This document shows positions 14,883 to 23,055 of a stretch of DNA of 50,725 bases, one piece after another (the stretch's first letter is position 1; each line of letters begins with the position of its first letter). The notes below the pieces were generated by a model. The model did no database searches. It was not told where the DNA came from and saw only the letters and a list, made by a program, of their open reading frames with translations. Source of the DNA: Candidatus Zhuqueibacterota bacterium (lineage in GTDB: Bacteria; Zhuqueibacterota; Zhuqueibacteria; Zhuqueibacterales; Zhuqueibacteraceae); NCBI GenBank assembly GCA_022616415.1, contig JAKEEU010000156.1:1-50725 (forward strand). The letters are read 5' to 3'. A program made the position numbers and the translations under genes.

Positions 14883-15257
14883 TTAAGGCTTGCCCAGTTG
14901 CTTGCCCTGATCGCGCAGCGCCTGCAAATCCAAAGCATACTTGGAAGAAATTAGAAAGCGGGCGCGCTCCGGCGGCTTGAATGACCACAGAATGCGCGGC
15001 GGATAACCCAGCATGCCGTGCAAGATGGCAACCACCGCGCCAGCGAGCGGCGCATATCCGGGCGGCAGAAAAGCCGCACCTTTAGCAAGATAGGGCGCAG
15101 CCGTCTGCGCGATTTCAAACGCCTTGGCGCTGATCTCGTTGGGATCATCCAAATGCGCCACGGTGTTGCTGATTTTGCCGACACAGTGCAGCCCTTCCTC
15201 CCAATCCGCCTCGCGGTCGAGCGCATCGAAAACCGCCAGCGTTGGCGGCAGGTGGCC
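14883..15257 (-). pseudogene. Continuation of the TIR gene frame after a stop codon (C-terminal fragment)
   Basis: Immediately after the TAA of the TIR gene the same frame stays open for 124 codons: GHLPPTLAVFDALDREADW, ISNTVAHLDDPNEISAK, a hydrophobic region with AAFLPPGYAPLAGAVVAIL, then a charged tail to GKQLGKP. The only possible internal start is a GTG at 15161 without a ribosome-binding site. It may be the C-terminal domain of the TIR effector cut off by a nonsense mutation, a separately translated small membrane-active protein, or an assembly error. No homologous family is recognised. Confidence 0.5.
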
Positions 15258-16037
15258 TTAATTGAGTTTCAAAACTTTCCCAACGACCTGATCATCTTTC
15301 AAGGCGAAAACACAAACATAATCTTGCGTGAAATGATTGTAAACAAAAACTGTACGCTTGTTTTTGAACGGAATCGTCAAGTAAGTAATCAGCCAATTAA
15401 TCGAAATCCCTGCGACAGCGACCGGCAAGCCGAAACGAACTGGTTTGGGATCAGTGGCGCTATCGGCGATGAAATCGTTCATATCAACATCCCAATGCTG
15501 CAAGAAATCCGAGGGCAGTTCTTTCTTCTGCAAGGCGAATTTGATTTCCTGTAACTCAACGCCACCGATGGTTAGGACACGGACAGGCTCAATACGGACA
15601 TCTTCGTACTGCCAAAGAGAATCGGCGACGGCTTTCACGCTTTTTTGCGGATCATGAGTATCGAACTCAACATATTTGGTGTCGCGCAAGATTGCCTCAA
15701 GAAAGTCTCGGCGCTCGGTGGAAAGCTTGGAGAGATCGAGTTGATCTCGCGGCACCAACAGCACGGGAATGACTCGAACTTGGTTTTTGAGAAAGAGCGA
15801 ATAAACCTGGCGGAGTTCGTCCAAGCACCAGTCGGAGTCCAAATAGTTTTGGGAAACGAAGGCAAAAAAGTATTTGCTGCGTCTTATGCCGGAGGCAATC
15901 ATCTCCGCCATGCTGGAGCCCACGGGCAATTGCGACTGATCAACCCAGGTTTTGACCAGAGAGTTTTTGAGATAATCGGCGGCTTGGAGAACAATCTTTT
16001 TATCTTTCGTGCTGTGGCTGAAGAAGGCTTGGGGCAT
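15258..16037 (-). CDS. TIR-domain effector protein
   Basis: This is a 259-residue protein. Residues 1-135 form a TIR domain: MPQAFFSHSTKDKKIVLQ (beta-A), WVDQSQLPVGSSMAEMI, SKYFFAFVSQNYLDSDW and CLDELRQ, with the expected catalytic Glu at position 74. Bacterial TIR domains typically hydrolyse NAD+ or make signalling ADP-ribose derivatives. The C-terminal part (140-259) has a beta-rich start (VRVLTIGGVELQEIKFAL) and a hydrophobic stretch PVAVAGISINWLITYLTIPF, and I cannot assign it. AAGGAG precedes the ATG. It follows the PIN-REase gene by 10 bp and so belongs to the AAA/PIN-REase operon. The frame continues after the stop (see 14883-15257). Confidence 0.85.
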   Translation of the reverse strand: MPQAFFSHSTKDKKIVLQAADYLKNSLVKTWVDQSQLPVGSSMAEMIASGIRRSKYFFAFVSQNYLDSDWCLDELRQVYSLFLKNQVRVIPVLLVPRDQLDLSKLSTERRDFLEAILRDTKYVEFDTHDPQKSVKAVADSLWQYEDVRIEPVRVLTIGGVELQEIKFALQKKELPSDFLQHWDVDMNDFIADSATDPKPVRFGLPVAVAGISINWLITYLTIPFKNKRTVFVYNHFTQDYVCVFALKDDQVVGKVLKLN

Positions 16038-16047
16038 GAGAAGCTCC

Positions 16048-17004
16048 TTATAGGCGTTTTAATGATCGAACTTCGTGATCCAAAAAACATTGCTCACGAG
16101 ACAGCCCGACTAAATTTTGTTCTTGGATACGGCGTAGCGCATTTGGCCTTAATGGGAAATGCATTACTTGAATGGAACCGTGATAAGATTCGATTTTTTG
16201 CCATAAATTTACGCTATCCTCTAACCAATTTGATGTTGAAGCGATCCATGCTGTAATCTTGCGTTTAGGTTTACGCTGACAGAGGAACTCTAGACGCTTT
16301 ATGATTTGAGTCACTTTATAAGCTCGAATAGGCGCCTTTGGATTCTCATGAATTTCACATTCGCAAACCAAAATTTCATTATTCCGCTCTGCGTAAACAT
16401 CTATATCACCTTCGAGGCCATCTAGGGTTTTATGTTGCTCAGCAACATACCCTAGACGCTGTAAGTAATCGCGCACCTGAACTTCAAACACAAAACCCAA
16501 ATCCTTGATGAATTGGAATGATTGCAATTCAAGTAAATGTTGGCGAGCCTCCTGCACGTCATATACTCTCATACCCATTTCATTGATCAAATACTGCAAC
16601 GCATCGCAATGGGGAGGTAAATGTCCATTGGGGCCTTTTCCAACATCACTATCTTCAGAAACCAAAATCCCGTTTGACCGAAAGGCCACTCCGATGAACA
16701 CATGATCAGATGGCTTGCGACATCCTGAAACTATAAGTCGCGAGAGATGGTCTTTGGGAAGTCGGCCATTGCAAAAATAGAAAACTTTTCTATCTTTTAA
16801 GCTTTTGTACCAATGACGAAATGCTATCTGAGCGCCGGCATTCTTTTCATATTCGTGACTGATTACATTATTGTGATCATGGCACAGGAATAGTCGAGGT
16901 TCGGAATTCTCTTCGGGAACAAGCATCAAAACGAACTTTAAAGACGTTGTTTTGCCTGCTACGAAGGCTTCTATAATGATGTTGGTATCAATTGCCACCT
17001 TCAT
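16048..17004 (-). CDS. PIN-like nuclease fused to a PD-(D/E)XK restriction-type nuclease domain
   Basis: The protein has 318 residues. The N-terminal domain starts MKVAIDTNIIIEAF (Asp6) with HEYEKN (Glu51), KPSDHVFIG (Asp100) and SEDSDVG (Asp118/120), the spacing of PIN ribonucleases. The second domain, from about 160, has RDYLQRLGYVAEQ, LEGDIDVYAERN (Asp200, Asp202) and ILVCECEIHENP (Glu215, Glu217), the Mrr/Holliday-resolvase-like restriction fold with ECE where ECK is usual. The gene overlaps the AAA gene by 17 bp and is followed 10 bp later by TIR. Two nuclease domains behind an AAA15 ATPase suggest an abortive or nucleic-acid-degrading effector. The pairing is unknown to me. Confidence 0.75.
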   Translation of the reverse strand: MKVAIDTNIIIEAFVAGKTTSLKFVLMLVPEENSEPRLFLCHDHNNVISHEYEKNAGAQIAFRHWYKSLKDRKVFYFCNGRLPKDHLSRLIVSGCRKPSDHVFIGVAFRSNGILVSEDSDVGKGPNGHLPPHCDALQYLINEMGMRVYDVQEARQHLLELQSFQFIKDLGFVFEVQVRDYLQRLGYVAEQHKTLDGLEGDIDVYAERNNEILVCECEIHENPKAPIRAYKVTQIIKRLEFLCQRKPKRKITAWIASTSNWLEDSVNLWQKIESYHGSIQVMHFPLRPNALRRIQEQNLVGLSREQCFLDHEVRSLKRL

Positions 17005-18529
17005 TTTTATTCTCCAGATTCATAATATCGGCTGTCGTTCGCGTGAGATGAACTACGTCATCATAGTCATATCTAAAAAAATCTTGAAACGCCATAGAAG
17101 GCTTTTCGAGTTGTCCGTATTTATCAACTTGAATAAATTCGAGTCTGCTATCACCATGGGCTCTGCTTACAAAAACCAAACTTAACGTACTTGATTCTAG
17201 CGAATAACCCCCATTACGCACCGACATTTCTTTGTCCGGTTGAATCTTGTCATATGATGTTTCAGAAATTCGGCGCTGAAGACGAAGTAATAGGTGTTCG
17301 CTATGAGTCTCGACTATGAAACTAACTCCTCTGCGGTTGGCACAATCAATAAACAAGTCTGCTAAGATTGCTTGTGCAGCAGGATGCAAATGCAGTTCCG
17401 GTTGTTCGATAATCACCAAAGAACCCAGATTTGCCGACAAGCTCTGCAATAACACTGGCAACACCTGCGAAGCGCCAAAGCCGATATCCTTGATATTGAA
17501 TTTCGCTTCTAGCGATTCATGCACCATCACTTGACACAAGGCGTCAAAACCACTGATGCTTCTTGCTCTTTCCACATTGATTTCTTGCCCCAATTCCAAA
17601 TGTCGTAACCACTCGTCTAACTTTTCTAAGGTATCGGCATCGACTTGATTGGTGAGAAAGTCAAGAAAAGCGCCCATGCCACGCTGTCGCCATTCCAAGC
17701 CGGTCCATCTATCGATAGTAAAAATACGTTCGGGCTGTGGCCGAATCGGCCCTATGTATTTGATTGACTTCAAAAAAATTTCAACTTTTGTTTGCGCCAC
17801 TTGCAGTAAATCAGTTAAGAACTTTGAGTCACTAGACAAAGCGTGACTTGCCATCGTTTCAGAATTCGCAAACGTCGGCCAAAAACCGCGCGCACTTGCC
17901 CGAATCGCCAAGGATGGCCAGTATTCTTTACTAACTTGCAGAATATCGCTCCAGAACCATTCGCCTTCGCCTAGTTCATTGGCCGTGTAATAATCCAGTT
18001 TTTCATAAGCAAAGATTACCGGACTCGCTTGATCCTTAGTTTGATTTTTTTGGAAAGGCAAATCCAACCGAATCATCGTGTGATCAACCGTTTGTTTGTC
18101 TGCATTCCAGGTGAATCCAACGCTGATATCAATCCACTTAAGGTTGTCGAGTTTGATATTCGGCTGCCAGCTTTCGATTTGGTCGGACTTTAACCGTTTT
18201 CGCAAGTGGTCAAGAATAGGCTCTTTCTCAAGACTGCAACGGAAGCAAAAAATCATACTACGATTTTCAACTTCCTCTTCATTTTTTTTATGTACTGATT
18301 CTTTAAACGACCCTTGATCAATACCCTCCTTTGTTACGAATGTGAGTGGGCCGGTTTCTAACGAACTATTCAAGCTCTGCTTCAAAAGCAGAAGCGCGCG
18401 AATGATGGCGCTCTTGCCGCTTGAATTACGGCCAAAGAGAAGTGAGATCGGTTTCAGCTCCAACCAATCCGTATCGTTGAACGCCATGAAATTTTGAAGA
18501 CGGATTGCTTCGACAGTCAATGAAGTCAT
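16988..18529 (-). CDS. AAA15-type ATPase with DUF3696-like C-terminus
   Basis: The 513-residue ABC/SMC-like ATPase has Walker A GRNSSGKSAIIRALL (33-47), a signature/D-loop region with DIGFGASQVLPVL, Walker B LVIIEQPELHLHP and the H-loop VETHSEHLLLRL. After the core comes the YSLESSTLSLVFVSR and GQLEKPSM region typical of DUF3696. Such OLD-like ATPases act as sensors or gates in anti-phage systems such as Gabija, PARIS and Septu, usually with a nuclease. Here the partner is the overlapping PIN-REase gene. It begins 43 bp after the RAMP-cold-shock gene, so it may be co-transcribed with the III-D operon. The AAAGG directly before the ATG is a weak ribosome site. Confidence 0.88.
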   Translation of the reverse strand: MTSLTVEAIRLQNFMAFNDTDWLELKPISLLFGRNSSGKSAIIRALLLLKQSLNSSLETGPLTFVTKEGIDQGSFKESVHKKNEEEVENRSMIFCFRCSLEKEPILDHLRKRLKSDQIESWQPNIKLDNLKWIDISVGFTWNADKQTVDHTMIRLDLPFQKNQTKDQASPVIFAYEKLDYYTANELGEGEWFWSDILQVSKEYWPSLAIRASARGFWPTFANSETMASHALSSDSKFLTDLLQVAQTKVEIFLKSIKYIGPIRPQPERIFTIDRWTGLEWRQRGMGAFLDFLTNQVDADTLEKLDEWLRHLELGQEINVERARSISGFDALCQVMVHESLEAKFNIKDIGFGASQVLPVLLQSLSANLGSLVIIEQPELHLHPAAQAILADLFIDCANRRGVSFIVETHSEHLLLRLQRRISETSYDKIQPDKEMSVRNGGYSLESSTLSLVFVSRAHGDSRLEFIQVDKYGQLEKPSMAFQDFFRYDYDDVVHLTRTTADIMNLENKNEGGN

Positions 18530-18572
18530 CCTTTCTTGAACAGATAACAGCTACACGTAGTGAAGTGGATGA

Positions 18573-20933
18573 TCATTGGATCACATGCACATCCTTTGCC
18601 TGCAATCCTTTTACCCCTTTGATCACTTTGAATCGAACTCGATCACCGGATTTCAATGTGTTTAATCCTTTTGCGAGTTGATTCTTGTGTACAAACACAT
18701 CTTTCCCGCCGCTGTCTGGCTGGATAAAACCAAAATCCTGATTCGTGCCTAATCCAAATTTTTTCACTATGCCCTCGATGTAATCTGCGGGAAGATCACT
18801 TTTTGAGGGTCGAGCTAGCGGCACCGGATCAACCGGACGATCTAAAAATGTGGCCCCTTCAAGCACGGCGAGGGAATCAGAGAGTACCGGTCGCTCTTTA
18901 TATTCATTCTCATTCTCCGGATGTTCGATTTCCATGTAACGAGTTTGTGAGGGGTCGGGCCCCGGCCAACTAAGCAGAGCCAGCAATGCCTGGACACGTT
19001 CGACTTGTGCCAAGCGTGAGAGGTTTCGTGCCGATCCTAATTCACTCAAAACAATTTTCTCAAAGGCAGCCAGATATGGCTGCGCCTCGGCCTCGCTTGC
19101 GGCTTCTTCCCAACCTGTAGCGTTGAAGAGTGTTGCGTAGCGCACGGCGCGATCGGTCAGATGCAAGTTTGGAGTAATGGCTACCGCACCCATACCGAGC
19201 GGTTTTCCCATACCCAACTTGTAGCGATAGGTTTTTTGAGAATCTCCCGGGAGGGTCAACGCCCACCACAACGCTCCCAGCTCTTCCTCGCGCAGATTTT
19301 CAAAATATATTTTGAAAGCGAATTTCACTCCGGGCCGGAGCGGCATCATGCGTGTCAACTGTTTTTCGTGACCACGTTCCTTCTCCGTTGCTTGAAGGTC
19401 TGGTGTCGTCCCTTTGTGCCAGTATCCTTTGTGACCTCGAATTTGTGTCTCAAGCGGCGAAGTGCCATAATGCGCTAACGAGGACTTCTCATCCGGGTTA
19501 TGCTTTGCACTGCGATCTTGCACCAAATAATGCTGGAAAGTCGTCGGCTTGGGACTAGAAAGCGTGTGCGGCGCAATAGGTTCGGGGTTTAACCAAAAAC
19601 TGTCCAGCGGTCCAACATAGCCTGTATAACGTGCATCGCTGAAAAATACTCGTCCGGCTCGCTGCTCTTTCGGCCCGCCATCTTTCTCTTCAACCCAACC
19701 GAAAATGGCCTCGGCGAGATCTGGGCGTTGATCGTTACGCAAAGCTTCGGGCACAAAATCCAGCGGCGTTGCGGCGCGCGTCAATGGTTTATCTTTCTGT
19801 TTTTGGAGATGAGGTTGAAGTTGTTTTGGTTCAAATACAAATAACCGCATTGGAATACGAAAGTTCGGGCTATGGCCGAAATATAAAACTTCTTTTCCTT
19901 CAGCCACGTAGAAGACTGGCGCCCCATCCTTGAGGCAGCCCCAATCTTTGCCGCCCCAAGCGCCAAGTTTTTCTTTCTGAAATGGCGTCATACCGTCGCG
20001 ATAATCTCGAATAGCCTGTTCTGGGATTTCCAAGGGCTGCGCGCGATCATCTTTTATAGGAAGCACAAGGGCGTGTTTCTTGCGTGGTGACTTCTGATTT
20101 TCTTTTCCGGTTTCCAACATATTGCCGGAGCAGGTCAAGATTCCCTTGTATTCATATCCTCTGTCGCGCGAGCCAATCTCTAAGATCGCGACATACGGCC
20201 CACGCTTACCACGTCGCACCTCCGCCTCAAAACAAACTTCAAACCAGTTTGGCTCATAATTCGAACTGTTGAATCGCCGGAACCCCGAGATAGCCTTACC
20301 ATCGATGTGCTCCTCTTTGATTTTAAGATAAGCTGCTTCCGGCGGCCAACCCATCGCTTCCGGAGTCATGGCTGGGCGCACGAACCACTTGTCGCCCTTC
20401 TGCTCTAAATAGCCTGCTTTAACTTTATTGCCGAATGCGCCCAGCGCTTCTCGATAAGGTTCGCGGAGAGGATCGTCTTTGGAGGCAGCAACAGCGCGAA
20501 AAGTGAAGGTCGGACTGGGGGTTACCCAGCGCATTCGGCCATGGCCAACAATTTCTACCAACGCTCGAATCATGCCACGCAACGTGCTGCCGGGAATGGT
20601 TGGAAGAGCATCGGCTTTTAATGCTCCCGTCGAGAAGAAGGGCGCCATCTGCACTTTTTCCTCGATGGTCAATTCATCCGGGGATTTCTGGCCGAATGCA
20701 TCATACTGCGTACGAGTTAGCATCCCGCGCACATACGTCGGCGAGCAAGTTTCCAGCTCGCAGTCAATCCAGCCAGTCAGGGCTTTTTCGTGATAAAGAT
20801 CATGATCGAGTGGTGTTCGGGCCGCAATCATTTTTTCAGGCAGCGGGACGAAATTGTACGGCGCGCGCGCCCATTGTTTTTTCCCTTGCCGATCAATCCG
20901 ATATCGCGTCGGGTTACTATGCTTCAATGCCAT
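18573..20933 (-). CDS. TIGR03986-type RAMP protein with C-terminal cold-shock domain
   Basis: A 786-residue protein. Residues 20-650 are the large RAMP (Cas7-like) region, with an N-terminal APYNFVPLPEKM, IPGSTLRGMIRALVE (the RAMP glycine/arginine loop) and a second half ending YRYKLGMGKPLGMGAVAI. I recognise this as the TIGR03986 group linked to Csx19. The last ~70 residues are a complete cold-shock/S1-like domain: GIVKKFGLGTNQDFGFIQP (RNP1), KDVFVHKNQL (RNP2) and GDRVRFKVIKG. The two are in one open frame without a stop. AAGGAGAACAAG before the ATG at 20933 is a strong ribosome site 10 bp after csx19. The fused single-strand RNA-binding domain may hold target or crRNA; that is inference. 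Confidence 0.9.
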   Translation of the reverse strand: MALKHSNPTRYRIDRQGKKQWARAPYNFVPLPEKMIAARTPLDHDLYHEKALTGWIDCELETCSPTYVRGMLTRTQYDAFGQKSPDELTIEEKVQMAPFFSTGALKADALPTIPGSTLRGMIRALVEIVGHGRMRWVTPSPTFTFRAVAASKDDPLREPYREALGAFGNKVKAGYLEQKGDKWFVRPAMTPEAMGWPPEAAYLKIKEEHIDGKAISGFRRFNSSNYEPNWFEVCFEAEVRRGKRGPYVAILEIGSRDRGYEYKGILTCSGNMLETGKENQKSPRKKHALVLPIKDDRAQPLEIPEQAIRDYRDGMTPFQKEKLGAWGGKDWGCLKDGAPVFYVAEGKEVLYFGHSPNFRIPMRLFVFEPKQLQPHLQKQKDKPLTRAATPLDFVPEALRNDQRPDLAEAIFGWVEEKDGGPKEQRAGRVFFSDARYTGYVGPLDSFWLNPEPIAPHTLSSPKPTTFQHYLVQDRSAKHNPDEKSSLAHYGTSPLETQIRGHKGYWHKGTTPDLQATEKERGHEKQLTRMMPLRPGVKFAFKIYFENLREEELGALWWALTLPGDSQKTYRYKLGMGKPLGMGAVAITPNLHLTDRAVRYATLFNATGWEEAASEAEAQPYLAAFEKIVLSELGSARNLSRLAQVERVQALLALLSWPGPDPSQTRYMEIEHPENENEYKERPVLSDSLAVLEGATFLDRPVDPVPLARPSKSDLPADYIEGIVKKFGLGTNQDFGFIQPDSGGKDVFVHKNQLAKGLNTLKSGDRVRFKVIKGVKGLQAKDVHVIQ

Positions 20934-20943
20934 CTTGTTCTCC

Positions 20944-21558
20944 TTATCGTTTGTCAAATCCAACCAACCGGCTAACAGCCACGCGCGCGAAATCTTCTTT
21001 GACCAGATAATGCCGAACACGCAAGCGTGGTGGGGTGGTTACACCCTTTTCTCCCAACGTTAGTTTAATGGGGACTGCATGGCGCAAGCCCTGTGCGCCA
21101 TCTTCTAACAGCGTGAAATCTTCCTTTTCATCATCAAAATGCAAGTGCTTACCGTTCGTGCCCCACAACAATTGCAGCTCATCAAAACTTTCATCCCAAC
21201 CGACTTTTTCTCCTGCTTGCGCATCACGAATCAAACGTGCATGCCAGACATTGTCGCCATTGCGCCAGAGCAAAAGCTCTGCGTGTTCGGCGAACAGCCG
21301 CGCTTGCTGAAGTGTTTCAACTCGCAGCTCCGGACAAGCCTTTTCGGCAACGGCGTTGCCTTTCGCGGCTTCGTGGGAAGTGATGAGTTGTTTGCCGTCG
21401 ATCCGTCCCCAAATCACGCCATCATCGGCATGAGCCAGAAGCCATTTCAGCTTATAAACTTCAGCCTGCTTTACCAGCCATGCTTTCACATCGTTGGTTC
21501 CATCATAGGAAATGGTATCCATAAGAGCCGGCTGTAATTCTTGTATAATGCGTTTCAT
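20944..21558 (-). CDS. csx19: Type III-D CRISPR-associated protein Csx19 (TIGR03984)
   Basis: The 204-residue protein contains LKWLLAHADDGVIWGRIDGK, CPELRVETLQQARLFAE, AELLLWRNGDNVWHARLI and DELQLLWGT, which I recognise as the TIGR03984/Csx19 pattern that accompanies subtype III-D operons. Its role in the effector complex is not well defined; because no separate Cas11 small subunit is visible in this operon, it could fill such a structural place (inference). It starts inside the stop of the upstream Cas7 fusion (4-bp ATGA overlap). Confidence 0.85.
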   Translation of the reverse strand: MKRIIQELQPALMDTISYDGTNDVKAWLVKQAEVYKLKWLLAHADDGVIWGRIDGKQLITSHEAAKGNAVAEKACPELRVETLQQARLFAEHAELLLWRNGDNVWHARLIRDAQAGEKVGWDESFDELQLLWGTNGKHLHFDDEKEDFTLLEDGAQGLRHAVPIKLTLGEKGVTTPPRLRVRHYLVKEDFARVAVSRLVGFDKR

Positions 21559-23051
21559 GTCATCTCCTGCAAATGCTTTTTGAGCGCATCAACTTTTTGT
21601 TGCAAATGGTCACGGTTGCCAGTGATCGTCAAAGTTTTGCCATTGGCCTTTTCGATTTTCCACGTTTCTTCATTCACGCCATGTAGCTCGGCCAGCTTGC
21701 CCCGCAACCGTCCACGCCCTACGCTGCTTTCGCCGCCGAGTGGCAAGTCGCCTGTCCACAAATCTTTGAGCAGCAGCAAGAGCAAGCCGATTTCATGGTC
21801 TTCCGGATTGAGCAGCCGAATGTTGACGGTAACGGTGGTATCATCTCCCCCAAATGCCGGTTGCTGGTCGAAAAGCGCTGTCTCACGCGCGCCGCCGGTG
21901 AAACGGTCAATACTGACACGGTTCTGTACGAGATCGGTTTTCGCGTTATCGATGACATACTCCTCGACAATGACACGACTGGCGCCAGGCTTAATTCCGG
22001 GCTTGATGTCAGGCCCAAACATCGAATCAATCAGTTTATTTGCTTTATTAGACGTGCCAATTGTATTTGCAATCTTCAGTGCACGTGCCCGCAGTGTGCC
22101 GGCTAAGCTTGTGCCTGAGAGAATGGGCTTAACGTTGCCATCGCGTTGAAGGGCGTGCAGGTGAACCATGTCCGGGCCGGTGTCATCTTTGCCGCCGCCG
22201 GAGCGGATAAGTACCGAGCCATCCAGAGAAAAGGTGGCGTAAACGAAGAAAATTTTACGACTGTCACCTAATTCAGTGGTGTTAAGCGCATCGCGAATAT
22301 CAGTTACGAGGTTCTCGTCTTTGAGCGGTTCGCCGCCATATTTAATCCAATCTAGCAATCCCCCTTTCTCATCTTTCAGGTTTTTCAAGTCATACGTTTT
22401 GATTCGCCACTTTTCAACGGTCACTCGCCCGTAGCCGCGCCGTTTGCGCGCTCCGAGAGTAATACTGCCATTAGTCAACCCGAACAATGCCGTCGTCAAA
22501 GCTTGTTTAAGTTGTTGCTCATCGTCTTCTTTCTCTCGAATCAGCAGTTCAAAACGGAGTGGGAAAATTGTGCCGGCCTGCCACAGTTCCAGATTATAAA
22601 GCGTATCATCTTGGGCGGTGCGGCTGGAGGAATTGAGCTTGACGCCATCGCGCATTTCAACGCCGAAGTTTTTCCCCAATGCATCGTCGATAATCAACGC
22701 GCTTTGTTCGCCTTCATCGTCTGCCCGAAAGCCGCCAAAAAGCTTGACGGCACAGGTCGTGCGCTCTTGTTGAACTCCCGATTTATCTTTTTTAACCTTT
22801 GGATTCGGGAGACGTTGTCCATAACCCTTTTCTCGAGCGCGCAAATAACTTCGCAAGGCGCCGGCAATGGAGGCACCGGTCAGTAGTGGAGTTCGGCCAT
22901 CAAAAGGATCAACGACCAGCGGCATATCCGTTAGATCATCAGTATCGCCGTTGCCGAAGTGCGCCGGGGTTTCGAGCACGAGATCGACTTCCACGACAAT
23001 CCGCTTGATAATTCGGCGCGATTCATCGCCGGACCAGAGTTGTTTGGGCAT
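21555..23051 (-). CDS. Double Cas7 (Csm3-like RAMP) fusion
   Basis: The 498-residue protein has two Cas7-like RAMP units in tandem. Unit 1 has HFGNGDTDDLTDMPLVVDP, the loop LLTGASIAGALR (57-67) and TLGARKRRGYGRV. Unit 2 begins after about residue 260 with FVYATFSLDGSVLIRSGG, KPILSGTSLAGTLR, NRVSIDRFTGGA and SVGRGRLRGK. Cas7 subunits build the backbone that holds the crRNA and cut target RNA every 6 nt with an Asp in the loop after the first strand; acidic residues are present there in both units. Fused Cas7 proteins are a trend in III-D that culminates in III-E. It sits between csx10 (4 bp upstream) and csx19 (overlap). Confidence 0.88.
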   Translation of the reverse strand: MPKQLWSGDESRRIIKRIVVEVDLVLETPAHFGNGDTDDLTDMPLVVDPFDGRTPLLTGASIAGALRSYLRAREKGYGQRLPNPKVKKDKSGVQQERTTCAVKLFGGFRADDEGEQSALIIDDALGKNFGVEMRDGVKLNSSSRTAQDDTLYNLELWQAGTIFPLRFELLIREKEDDEQQLKQALTTALFGLTNGSITLGARKRRGYGRVTVEKWRIKTYDLKNLKDEKGGLLDWIKYGGEPLKDENLVTDIRDALNTTELGDSRKIFFVYATFSLDGSVLIRSGGGKDDTGPDMVHLHALQRDGNVKPILSGTSLAGTLRARALKIANTIGTSNKANKLIDSMFGPDIKPGIKPGASRVIVEEYVIDNAKTDLVQNRVSIDRFTGGARETALFDQQPAFGGDDTTVTVNIRLLNPEDHEIGLLLLLLKDLWTGDLPLGGESSVGRGRLRGKLAELHGVNEETWKIEKANGKTLTITGNRDHLQQKVDALKKHLQEMT

Positions 23052-23055
23052 AGCG

